From: Phycisphaerales bacterium
GTDB taxonomy: Bacteria > Planctomycetota > Phycisphaerae > Phycisphaerales > UBA1924
Length of the DNA stretch: 10,119 nt
Reading direction: 5' to 3'
Assembly (NCBI GenBank): GCA_007124345.1
Contig: SLFH01000017.1
Span: 1 to 10,119, forward strand
The position numbers and the translations under genes were made by a program. The notes under the pieces were generated by a model, which saw nothing but the letters and a program-made list of their open reading frames with translations, searched no databases and had not been told where the DNA came from. Of this stretch, positions 1 through 6,359 are shown in pieces (the first letter of the stretch is position 1; each line of letters opens with the position of its first letter).

Positions 1-536
1 AGGTCGGGCTGTGCGGGGTTTGTCGCGGCCTGGGCGAAAGCGCGTGCCGCGTTGGTGTTCACGCAGAGCAGGCGCTCCATGTTGTTGCACCAGTAACGCA
101 TCCCCAGCGCCGTGTCGCGCCAGATCGGGAAGGTCGGATCGTGGCTCACACCGGACTCGTTGCTGACGATGTCGACGCGGAAGACCTCGAACAGCGGCTC
201 GTAGGTCCGCAGCGGCTCGACCGCGAAAACCTGCTGCGCCGAAACCTCGACGCGGTGCGCGTACAGCCCGAGTTCGTTGGCCAGGTACCCGTCGCCGACA
301 TACACCGTGCGAACCCGGTTCTGCCCCGGCCCCTCGCGCAGATCCCCGAAGGGCAGACGCTCGATCCCGACGATCGCGCCGTGGTCGATCTGCACCGGCG
401 GGTCGGCGGGGATCCGGGCGAACCCGCCCCGCAGACGCCCGTCCTCGCCGAGCCAGTCGTAGTGCACCGGCACCTCGGCGGCGGACGCGACACCGAGGGC
501 GCCGGCACAAACAACACTCATGGCGCGGATCGACAT
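1..536 (-). CDS. Secreted M64-family (IgA-peptidase-like) zinc metallopeptidase, C-terminal part outside window
   Basis: The first 178 codons are present and the gene runs off the window at base 1. ATG at 536 is chosen because AAGGAG lies nine bases upstream. An ATG at 521 is in frame but lacks this spacing. Residues 1-20 form a short signal peptide with a hydrophobic stretch and a cleavage site near ASA-A, so the product is exported. The mature part begins EVPVHYDW. Resemblance to peptidase M64 rests on GDGYLANEL (81-89), the FEVFRVDIVSNESGVS segment (116-131), RDTALG (140-145) and ERLLCVNT (154-161), in the family's usual order. In that family the catalytic HExxH follows shortly afterwards, which would be beyond base 1, so catalytic competence cannot be judged. 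It lies 106 bases downstream of gpsA on the same strand and has its own possible promoter. The substrate is unknown; M64 names reflect IgA cleavage in a few species and say little here. Confidence 0.8.
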   Translation of the reverse strand, partial: MSIRAMSVVCAGALGVASAAEVPVHYDWLGEDGRLRGGFARIPADPPVQIDHGAIVGIERLPFGDLREGPGQNRVRTVYVGDGYLANELGLYAHRVEVSAQQVFAVEPLRTYEPLFEVFRVDIVSNESGVSHDPTFPIWRDTALGMRYWCNNMERLLCVNTNAARAFAQAATNPAQPD

Positions 537-545
537 ACCGAATCG

Positions 546-551
546 CTCCTT
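546..551 (-). promoter_or_regulatory. Shine-Dalgarno site of the M64 peptidase gene
   Basis: On the minus strand the sequence reads AAGGAG, followed by nine bases and then ATG at 536. This is a near-ideal ribosome binding site. It decides the start in favour of 536 over the internal ATG at 521, and the longer form also completes the signal peptide. Confidence 0.7.
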
Positions 552-598
552 TTACCCCACGCCCTCGGCCGCTGTGTGCGGCGATCGGGACTGCCTCC

Positions 599-626
599 AA
601 GATACAGGTTCGGGGGACCGGGGCAA
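599..626 (-). promoter_or_regulatory. Possible sigma-70 type promoter for the M64 peptidase gene
   Basis: On the minus strand TTGCCC (626-621) and TATCTT (604-599) are separated by 16 bases. Each matches the sigma-70 consensus at four of six positions. The site lies between the gpsA stop and the peptidase start and would give a leader of roughly 55-60 bases containing the AAGGAG site. It is a visual match only; planctomycete promoters are poorly defined. Confidence 0.3.
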
Positions 627-642
627 GGCGGTTGGCGGCTTT

Positions 643-1719
643 TCAGCCGATCCGCTCCTCTTTCAGCTCGCGGCTCATCAGGCGGTCGATCGCCTCGATC
701 GGGTCCATCCCGTCAAACAGCACCGCGTGGACCGATTCGACGATCGGCATCTCGACCTCGTGGCGGAGGGCCAGGTCGACCACGGCTCTGGTGGTCCAGA
801 CGCCCTCGACGACATGGCGGGTGGCGGAGAGGTATTCGTCGAGCTTGGCGCCCCGTCCGAGCGCCTCGCCGCAGGAGCGGTTGCGCCCCTCGGGGCTGAA
901 GCAGCTCGTGGCGAGGTCGCCGACGCCGGCGACGCCGAAGAAGGTATCGGGCCTTGCGCCCATCGCCTCGCCCAGGCGTGTGATCTCGGCGAGCCCGCGA
1001 GCGAGCAGGGCGCTCTTGGCGTTGTTGCCCGCCTGGAGGCCGTCGAGGATTCCCGCGGCGATCGCGATCACATTCTTCAGGGCGCCCGCCAGCTCGACCC
1101 CGACCAGGTCGTCGTTGGTGTACACGCGGAGCCAGCGGGTGCTGAAGAGCGTCTGGACCCCTTTGGCGAGGGGGGCGTCAGAAGAGGCGGCGATCATCGT
1201 CGCGGGAAGGCCCCGGGCGAGCTCGGCCGCGATCGTCGGCCCGCTGAGCGCCCCAAGCGGGCGTTTGCCCAGCACCTCGCCGATGACCTGCGTCGGTCGG
1301 AGGAGCGAGCCGTTCTCGATCCCCTTGGCGACCGAGACCATCGAGGTGCCGGGCGCGATGCGGGGGGCGAGGCGTTCGAGCGCCTCGCGGATGTGCTGGA
1401 CGGGGATCGCGGCGACGATCAGGTCCGCCTTGGCGAGCTCGGCATCATCGAGCACGACGCGGACGCTCTCGTGGAGGGTGAAGCCTTCGAGCCGGTCGCT
1501 CTTGCGGGTCTGGCTGAGACGCCCGGCCTCGGTCTGGTCGTGGCCCCAGACGCGGACTCTGGGCACGGGCCGCTCGCCGCTGCCCTTGGCGGGGTCGCCC
1601 GAGGTCAAGATCCCGGCGCAGGCGAGACCCATCTGGCCGAGGCCGAGGATCGCGATCTCGGCGGGGCGGCCGGGGGGAGAGAGCGGCGCGTTCGGGTTGG
1701 GGTTGGTGTCTGCGGCCAT
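643..1719 (-). CDS. gpsA: NAD(P)H-dependent glycerol-3-phosphate dehydrogenase
   Basis: This cytoplasmic enzyme reduces dihydroxyacetone phosphate to sn-glycerol-3-phosphate, the backbone of phospholipids. With ATG at 1719 it has 358 residues, close to the family's roughly 330-340 plus a short tail. The N-terminal Rossmann fold opens with IAILGLGQMG (22-31). AKGIE (131-135) and GPTIAAELARGLP (160-172) follow. The C-terminal catalytic domain has GVELAGALKNVIAIAAGI (207-224, with K215), NAKSALLARGLAE, GVAGVGDL (262-269) and GRN (278-280). Two differences are visible: the dinucleotide loop ends in QMG where most GpsA have a Trp before the last Gly, and about 12 residues (DPAKGSGERPVP) are inserted between the first helix and second strand. 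ATG at 1731 is an equally possible start; neither has a clear ribosome site. The frame stays open to 1929, but that extra stretch has no family similarity. It is transcribed divergently from the ATPase gene. Confidence 0.93.
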   Translation of the reverse strand: MAADTNPNPNAPLSPPGRPAEIAILGLGQMGLACAGILTSGDPAKGSGERPVPRVRVWGHDQTEAGRLSQTRKSDRLEGFTLHESVRVVLDDAELAKADLIVAAIPVQHIREALERLAPRIAPGTSMVSVAKGIENGSLLRPTQVIGEVLGKRPLGALSGPTIAAELARGLPATMIAASSDAPLAKGVQTLFSTRWLRVYTNDDLVGVELAGALKNVIAIAAGILDGLQAGNNAKSALLARGLAEITRLGEAMGARPDTFFGVAGVGDLATSCFSPEGRNRSCGEALGRGAKLDEYLSATRHVVEGVWTTRAVVDLALRHEVEMPIVESVHAVLFDGMDPIEAIDRLMSRELKEERIG

Positions 1720-1754
1720 CGGTGACAACATAGAAGATAGCCGACCGGCGGACG

Positions 1755-1775
1755 TCGAACCGGTCTTCGAACCGG
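1755..1775. repeat. Short direct and inverted repeats in the gpsA/ATPase divergent control region
   Basis: CGAACCGG occurs twice, at 1756-1763 and 1768-1775, a 12-base period. The same stretch contains an inverted repeat, TCGAA (1755-1759) and TTCGA (1766-1770), with six bases between. A perfect palindrome CCGGGCCCGG (1772-1781) overlaps its right end. The position between two divergent starts suits a regulator binding site, but no regulator gene is in the window and no promoter hexamers are convincing here. Operator function is an inference. Confidence 0.3.
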
Positions 1776-1820
1776 GCCCGGGCCTTTGGCGTACCATCGG
1801 CACGGAATCTTTCTCCGGAG

Positions 1821-1876
1821 GGCCGAGGGCATCCGCCCGGCCTGTGCTGTCGTCGGCGCTCTGCCGACCTCGGCAG
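1821..1876 (+). promoter_or_regulatory. Structured leader candidate upstream of the metal ATPase gene
   Basis: Two hairpins can form in the RNA upstream of the ATPase. The first pairs GGCC (1821-1824) and GGGC (1827-1830) with GCCC (1835-1838) and GGCC (1839-1842) around an ATCC loop, with a two-base bulge. The second pairs CTGCCG (1861-1866) with CGGCAG (1871-1876) around ACCT. A competing stem pairs GTCGGC (1852-1857) with GCCGAC (1863-1868) and excludes the second hairpin. No U-tract follows and I recognise no known riboswitch core. High G+C makes chance pairing likely. Confidence 0.25.
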
Positions 1877-1943
1877 GGCCGCACTCCCTCCGCCGACCGA
1901 TCGCAGACTCGGGCCTCCACGCCCCGCACGGAGCGTCAAGACC

Positions 1944-4019
1944 ATGCATCAGACCGACGGCGACCGCAGCCCCGCGCACAAGCATCATGTGAACGAGTGG
2001 GGCGGCCATCAGGGCTGCGCCCACAACGAGATCGCGAAGATCGAGACCTACCTCCCGCTGTATCTGGCGGGCGGGGTGCTCGTGCTCGTGACGCTCTTTT
2101 CCAAGGGATTCGGCGGGCTCTTCCCGGGCTTCGGCTTCCTCCCGCCGGACATCGCCGATGTCCCCGCCCTCATCGGCGCGATCATCCTCGGCACGCCACT
2201 GGTGCTCGCGGCGATCAAGGAACTCCGCAACCTCACGCCCTCGTCGAGCACGCTGGTCGCCCTGGCGATCGTCGCGGCGCTGGTCACGGGCGAGTACGCG
2301 ACCGCCGGTCTGCTGGCGTTTGTGCTGCTCCTGGCCGACCAGATCCTCAGCCGCACGGCTTTCGGCGCCCAGCGGGCCATCGAGGACCTGATCAACCTCA
2401 CGCCGGACATCGCCCGCGTCGTCAAGGAAGACGGGACGGAAGAGGAAGTCGACCTGGACACCGTCAAGGTCGGCATGACCGTCCGCGTGCGCCCCGGCGA
2501 GAACCTGCCGGTCGACGGCATCGTGGCCTCGGGGCGCTCGACGATCAACCAGGCCTCGCTGACCGGTGAGGCGATGCCCGTCGAGGTGCAGCAGGGCAGC
2601 GAGGTGTACGCCGGCACGAGCAACCTGACCGGCCAGTTCGACATGACCGTCAGCCGCGTGGGCGAGGACACGACCATCGGCAAGGTGACCGAGCTGATCC
2701 GCGAGGCGGAGACCAGCCGCACACCCCGCCAGCTGCTCATCCAGCGTGTGAGCGAGTTCTTCGTGCCGATCGCCCTGATGATCGCCGGCTTGGTCTGGTT
2801 CATCAGCAGCCAGAGCGATTCGGCCGCGGTCCGCGATCAGGCGGCCCAGCGGGCGATCACGGTGCTCATCGTCGCCTGCCCGGCGGCCCTGCTCCTGGCC
2901 AGCCCCTCGGCGATGCTCGCGGCGTTCGCCGCCGCGGCCCGCCTGGGCATCATGGTCAAGCGCGTCAGCACGATGGAGACCGCCGGGAGCTGCGACGCGT
3001 TCGTCTTCGACAAGACCGGCACAATGACCACAGGCAAGTTCGAGGTCTCCCGCCTCGTCCCCGCCGAGGGCATCGATGGCGCCGAGCTGCTGCGTGCGGC
3101 GTCGGAGGCCGAGGTGCACTCCAACCACCCGCTGGCCCAGTCGATCGTCGCCACGGCCCGCGCCGCCCGAATCGAGCCAGAGGGCACCGACGACTTCGAA
3201 GAGATCCACGGGCGGGGCGTCCGCGCCAGGACCGGCCAGGGCGAGCTGCATGTCGGGCGCGCCAAGTGGCTCATCGAGCTCTTCCCCGACATCGAGACAC
3301 AGATCGTCGACATCGAGCGCAAGATCGAGGGCATGTCGGGCGTGCATGTCGTCCGCGACGGCAAGTACCTCGGCGTCGTCGGCCTTGAGGACAAGGTCCG
3401 CCGCGCGACCCGAGGCGTCGTCGGACGCCTCCGCGAGCTGGGCGCACGCACCGTCGCGATCTTCACCGGCGACAGAATCTCGGTCGCCAAGCGTGTGGGC
3501 GTCGCCGTCGGCGTCGACGCGATCGAGGCCGAGTGCCTCCCCGAAGAGAAGCACGAGCAGATCCACCGCCTGACCGATATGGGCTACACCGTCATGATGG
3601 TCGGCGACGGGATCAACGACGGCCCGTCTCTGGCGGCGGCCGATGTCGGCGTCGCGATGGGCCTTGCCGGCTCTGACATCGCGGCCAACTCCGCCGATGT
3701 CGCGCTGATGACCGACGACCTCAGCCGCATCCCGTTCCTCGTCGAGCTGAGCCGCCGCACGAAGCTCATCATCGCGCAGAACATCGCCGCGTCGATCCTG
3801 ATCGTGATCGTCGGCCTCGTGCTGGCGTCCACGGGCATGCTGGCGGTCCCCGCCGCGGCTCTGTACCACTTCGCCGGCGAGATCTTCGTGCTGGCCAACA
3901 GCTTCCGCCTGGTCCGCTTCAGCGAGAACTTCCACTCCTACGAGGAGCCGACGCAGAGCGGTCCCAAGCGCCGCGAGGCGAGCATCCGCAACCTCAGCAC
4001 CGCGCCCCAGCCTGCCTGA
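1944..4019 (+). CDS. P1B-type heavy-metal-transporting ATPase with an atypical CPA membrane motif
   Basis: This inner-membrane pump of 691 residues probably exports a transition-metal ion using ATP. GGAG at 1930-1933 lies ten bases before the ATG. The N-tail is His-rich (H2, H12, H14, H15, H22, H27 plus C25) and no CxxC-type HMA domain is present. About eight membrane segments are expected: four before the actuator domain, two around 270-345 and two near 614-660. The catalytic signature is complete: TGE (207-209), phosphorylation site D356 in DKTGTMT, the P1B hallmark HP (H395-P396) in SNHPLAQ, and GDGIND (554-559) with D555 and D559. The membrane metal-site motif is C312-P313-A314, so the usual third-position Cys is Ala. 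The last helix carries H642, E646 and N652 in LYHFAGEIFVLANS, somewhat like the His/Glu pattern of P1B-4 pumps but not the same. Metal specificity cannot be assigned. It is divergent from gpsA and ends in a strong terminator. Confidence 0.92.
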   Translation: MHQTDGDRSPAHKHHVNEWGGHQGCAHNEIAKIETYLPLYLAGGVLVLVTLFSKGFGGLFPGFGFLPPDIADVPALIGAIILGTPLVLAAIKELRNLTPSSSTLVALAIVAALVTGEYATAGLLAFVLLLADQILSRTAFGAQRAIEDLINLTPDIARVVKEDGTEEEVDLDTVKVGMTVRVRPGENLPVDGIVASGRSTINQASLTGEAMPVEVQQGSEVYAGTSNLTGQFDMTVSRVGEDTTIGKVTELIREAETSRTPRQLLIQRVSEFFVPIALMIAGLVWFISSQSDSAAVRDQAAQRAITVLIVACPAALLLASPSAMLAAFAAAARLGIMVKRVSTMETAGSCDAFVFDKTGTMTTGKFEVSRLVPAEGIDGAELLRAASEAEVHSNHPLAQSIVATARAARIEPEGTDDFEEIHGRGVRARTGQGELHVGRAKWLIELFPDIETQIVDIERKIEGMSGVHVVRDGKYLGVVGLEDKVRRATRGVVGRLRELGARTVAIFTGDRISVAKRVGVAVGVDAIEAECLPEEKHEQIHRLTDMGYTVMMVGDGINDGPSLAAADVGVAMGLAGSDIAANSADVALMTDDLSRIPFLVELSRRTKLIIAQNIAASILIVIVGLVLASTGMLAVPAAALYHFAGEIFVLANSFRLVRFSENFHSYEEPTQSGPKRREASIRNLSTAPQPA

Positions 4020-4043
4020 TCTTCAGCACAGTCAAAGAGATAA

Positions 4044-4072
4044 GGGCGGACGCTCCGGCGTCCGCCCTGTTT
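4044..4072 (+). terminator. Rho-independent-type terminator downstream of the ATPase gene
   Basis: GGGCGGACGC (4044-4053) and GCGTCCGCCC (4058-4067) form a perfect ten-pair stem with a TCCG loop, followed by TGTTT. It begins 25 bases after the ATPase stop. On the minus strand the same stem is followed by TTATCTCTTTG, so it may also stop transcripts arriving from mgtE. Confidence 0.75.
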
Positions 4073-4103
4073 CATGTCAACCGATGAACGCCCCGCAAGG
4101 ACG

Positions 4104-4131
4104 CCGACCTCTGAGCGCAGCGAAGAGTCGG
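4104..4131 (-). repeat. Stem-loop after mgtE, resembling a dispersed gene-end repeat
   Basis: CCGA (4104-4107) and CTCT (4109-4112) pair with AGAG (4124-4127) and TCGG (4128-4131), leaving one bulged base and an 11-base loop. On the minus strand it starts 18 bases after the mgtE stop and reads CTCTTCGCTGCGCTCAGAG in its core. TTCGCTGCGCTCAG-like words are, to my recollection, common short repeats at gene ends in several high-G+C bacteria. It may help end mgtE transcripts or protect the 3' end. Confidence 0.4.
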
Positions 4132-4149
4132 GTCATCACCCCACACCCC

Positions 4150-5535
4150 CTACAGCACTGTCCCTGTCAGGATCAGGATCGAGATCCCGAAGTAGATCAG
4201 CAGGCCCGAGACATCCATCAGCGTGGCGATCAGCGGAGCCGAACTCGCCGCCGGGTCGACACCGAGCCTCTCGAGCAGCAGCGGCAGCGACGAGCCGACG
4301 ATCGCCGCCCAAGTGACGATCGCAAGGGTCGAGCACCCGATGGCCGCACCCACCTGAAACGCGTAATCGCCCTCGGTGATCCCGAGGATCTTGATCGCCT
4401 GAACGATGACGAAGCCGAGCACCCCGAGGCCGAGTCCGAGGCAGGCCCCCGTCAGCAACTCTCTCGCCGCGACCTTCGGCCACAGGCCGGGCCGGACCTC
4501 GCGAAGGGCGAGCGCTCGGATGAGCAGGCTGGCGGTCTGCGTCCCTGTGTTCCCGCCCGTCGAAATGATCAGCGGGATAAACAGCGCGAGGATCACCGCC
4601 TCTTCGAGCTGCGCCTCGAAAGCGCTGATCACGCTGATCGTCACCGTCTGAAAGAGAAAGAGCACCACAAGCCAAGGCATGCGCTTGCGGAGCATCGTGA
4701 CCAGACCCGTCGAGAGGTACCGGTCGTCGAGCGTCGCCACGCCGCCGAGCTTGTGGATGTCCTCGGTGGCCTCTTCCTCGGCGATGTCGGCGACATCGTC
4801 GAAGGTCACGATGCCCAGCAGCACCCCGTTGGCGTCGACCACCGGCAGGGCCGACCGGTCGTAGTCGTTCAGCTTGCGGACAGCCTCTTCCTGATCGTCG
4901 TCGACGCGCAACGCGATGAAGCGACCGTCGAGCAGCTCGGCCACCTTCGTCTCCGGATCGGCCAGCAGCAGCTTTCTGATGTGCAGCTCGTCGGCCAGCC
5001 GGTGCTTGGAGTCGATCACGAAGACCCAGTTGAGGGTCTCCGCGTCGTGCCCGTACCGCCGGATGTTCTCCAGCGCCTTGGAGACTGTCCATTCGGGCCG
5101 GATCCGGACATACTCCGGGCTCATCAGCCGCCCGACCGATTCGACCGGGTAGCCCATGATGAGCTGGGTGTGGCGGCGGGTCTCGGGGCTCAGCCGCTCC
5201 ATCATCACCCGAGCGACCTCCGAGGGCAGGTCCTCGAAGAGGGCCGCGAGGTCGTCGGGGTTCATGTCTTCAAGAACGCGCCAGGCCCGCTCCTCGCCAA
5301 GCTCGCTGATGATCTGTTCCTGCACCTCTGGGTCGAAGTGCGAGAAGACATCCGCCATCTCGTCGCTGGGCAGGATGCGGAACGCCAACGCCGCCTGCGG
5401 CGGATCGAGCTCGGCCAATAGATCCGCGACATCGTGCGGATCGAGCCCCCGCAGGGCCTCGCGCAGGTCGCGGTAGCGACGCTTCTCCAGCAGCTCGATC
5501 AGTTCCGGCAGCAGCAGATTCGCGGTCGGATTCAT
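4150..5535 (-). CDS. mgtE: Magnesium transporter MgtE
   Basis: A 461-residue Mg2+ channel of the inner membrane, close to the 450 residues of the well-studied Thermus protein. The cytosolic N domain of helical repeats covers about 1-130 (for example LDPHDVADLLAELDP). Two CBS domains follow at about 135-195 and 199-258, which in the family sense cytosolic Mg2+ and gate the pore. The membrane domain from about 285 to 461 has the RMPWL entry motif (285-289), PLIISTGGNTGTQ (321-333), the GLGLGVLG helix and the conserved acidic residue D441 in ATLMDVSGLLIYF, equivalent to the pore Asp that selects Mg2+. ATG at 5535 is firm because an in-frame TAA lies 12 bases upstream. No clear ribosome site is present. 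It starts 49 bases after the PIG-L gene stop and is probably cotranscribed with it. I see no M-box-like leader; the gap is too short for one. Confidence 0.96.
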   Translation of the reverse strand: MNPTANLLLPELIELLEKRRYRDLREALRGLDPHDVADLLAELDPPQAALAFRILPSDEMADVFSHFDPEVQEQIISELGEERAWRVLEDMNPDDLAALFEDLPSEVARVMMERLSPETRRHTQLIMGYPVESVGRLMSPEYVRIRPEWTVSKALENIRRYGHDAETLNWVFVIDSKHRLADELHIRKLLLADPETKVAELLDGRFIALRVDDDQEEAVRKLNDYDRSALPVVDANGVLLGIVTFDDVADIAEEEATEDIHKLGGVATLDDRYLSTGLVTMLRKRMPWLVVLFLFQTVTISVISAFEAQLEEAVILALFIPLIISTGGNTGTQTASLLIRALALREVRPGLWPKVAARELLTGACLGLGLGVLGFVIVQAIKILGITEGDYAFQVGAAIGCSTLAIVTWAAIVGSSLPLLLERLGVDPAASSAPLIATLMDVSGLLIYFGISILILTGTVL

Positions 5536-5584
5536 AAACAGACTTTAGCGACCGCCCCCGCCCGGGCCCGCTCCGCCGCCCCGC

Positions 5585-6325
5585 TCACAGCCCGACCAGC
5601 ACGCCAAGATCCGAAATCCCGATCGGCTCCTTGGTGAAAAACGGCTCGGCGTGCGTCACGCCGATGCGGCTCCCGAAGTACCGCGCCGACGCCTCCACCC
5701 ACTCCACCACGCCCCGGTTCTTCTCCGGCAGCACGAACTGCGTCCGGTACGCACGGATCGAATCCAGCTTGGAGTCGAGACACCCCGTGATGTCCATCAC
5801 GAAGCTTGGGTCCGCCACCCAGCGCAGGTGCGTCGCGTAGTAGTAGAACAGCCAGCGCGGATAGCACGCCTCGCCCGGCGTCATCCCCTCGGGGGTCGGC
5901 ATCTCCAGCTTCGTCAGCTTCGCGTCGAAGCGCGCGTCCTCGACGATCCGCGTCACCGCCCGATGGTCCGGGTGGGCGTCCTCGAAGTACGGCGCGAAGA
6001 CCACATCGCTTTGGTGCGCCCGCATCACGCCCGCGACCGCGTGGCGGGCCGCGATCGTGTGCTCGACGAACCGGTTCTTCAGCCCGATCGTCACCCGCCG
6101 CACGGGCTTACCGCCGGGGTGCTCCGCCGGGTCGGGCGAGAGGATCTTCGCGGCGGCCTCTGCCTCGGCGGCCCGGGTCACGGGGTCGCCGTAGGGCGTC
6201 GGCTCCCCGTCGGTGATGTCCAGCAGGAGCACATCGTGGCCAAGCGCGGCCATCTTGGCGATGGTCCCGCCCATGCCCAGTTCCTGATCGTCGGGGTGCG
6301 GCCCGACCACGAGGATGTTCGCCAT
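5585..6325 (-). CDS. PIG-L/LmbE family zinc deacetylase, BshB1-like
   Basis: A 246-residue cytoplasmic metal-dependent de-N-acetylase. The zinc-site signatures are GPHPDD (8-13) and AHPDH (117-121), giving H10, D13 and H121 as expected ligands and D12 as the likely general base. PYFEDAHPDH, VMDITGCLDSKLDSIRAYRTQF (split here at about 176-197) and IGVTHAEPFFTKEPIGI (221-237) resemble the bacillithiol enzyme BshB1, which deacetylates GlcNAc-malate. That makes a low-molecular-weight thiol or another GlcNAc conjugate the likeliest substrate. No other bacillithiol gene is in the window, so the assignment stops at family level. ATG at 6325 has GGAG eight bases upstream. The gene follows the lipoprotein gene by 34 bases and precedes mgtE by 49, as in an operon. 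There is no signal peptide. Confidence 0.9.
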   Translation of the reverse strand: MANILVVGPHPDDQELGMGGTIAKMAALGHDVLLLDITDGEPTPYGDPVTRAAEAEAAAKILSPDPAEHPGGKPVRRVTIGLKNRFVEHTIAARHAVAGVMRAHQSDVVFAPYFEDAHPDHRAVTRIVEDARFDAKLTKLEMPTPEGMTPGEACYPRWLFYYYATHLRWVADPSFVMDITGCLDSKLDSIRAYRTQFVLPEKNRGVVEWVEASARYFGSRIGVTHAEPFFTKEPIGISDLGVLVGL

Positions 6326-6333
6326 TGCGCGTG

Positions 6334-6337
6334 CTCC
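6334..6337 (-). promoter_or_regulatory. Shine-Dalgarno site of the PIG-L deacetylase gene
   Basis: On the minus strand GGAG is followed by eight bases and then the ATG at 6325. It sits inside the 34-base gap after the lipoprotein stop, so the two genes can share a transcript while the second has its own translation start. Confidence 0.5.
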
Positions 6338-6359
6338 GCGAGTGGGGGGAGAAGCAGGC

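Noticed and set aside
636..649. Hairpin CGGCT-TTTC-AGCCG at the gpsA stop codon
   Set aside because: It is a five-pair stem overlapping the stop codon with no T-run. It is too weak to call a terminator in DNA this G+C-rich.
1734..1759. Possible gpsA promoter, TATCTT (1739-1734) with TTCGAC (1759-1754)
   Set aside because: The spacing is only 14 bases and the upstream hexamer is a poor match. Not called.
1720..1929. N-terminal extension of gpsA to the ATG at 1929
   Set aside because: The added 70 residues have no similarity to the family and would cover the divergent control region almost up to the ATPase start. Starts at 1731 or 1719 give the expected protein.
632..2569. Open frame of 645 codons on the plus strand opposite gpsA and into the ATPase gene
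   Set aside because: It is Ser/Arg/Pro-rich without motifs and overlaps two well-supported genes in wrong frames.
1605..3935. Open frame of 776 codons on the minus strand opposite the ATPase gene
   Set aside because: Its composition (Asp, His, Arg, Gly, Ala-rich, no motif) is what results from reading a G/C-ending codon frame backwards. The plus frame carries the complete P-type ATPase signature.
4084..5421. Open frame of 445 codons on the plus strand opposite mgtE
   Set aside because: It has shadow composition, while the minus frame encodes MgtE with all its domains.
5536..5584. Mg2+-sensing M-box riboswitch before mgtE
   Set aside because: The gap is only 49 bases, far shorter than an M-box, and no conserved core is visible.
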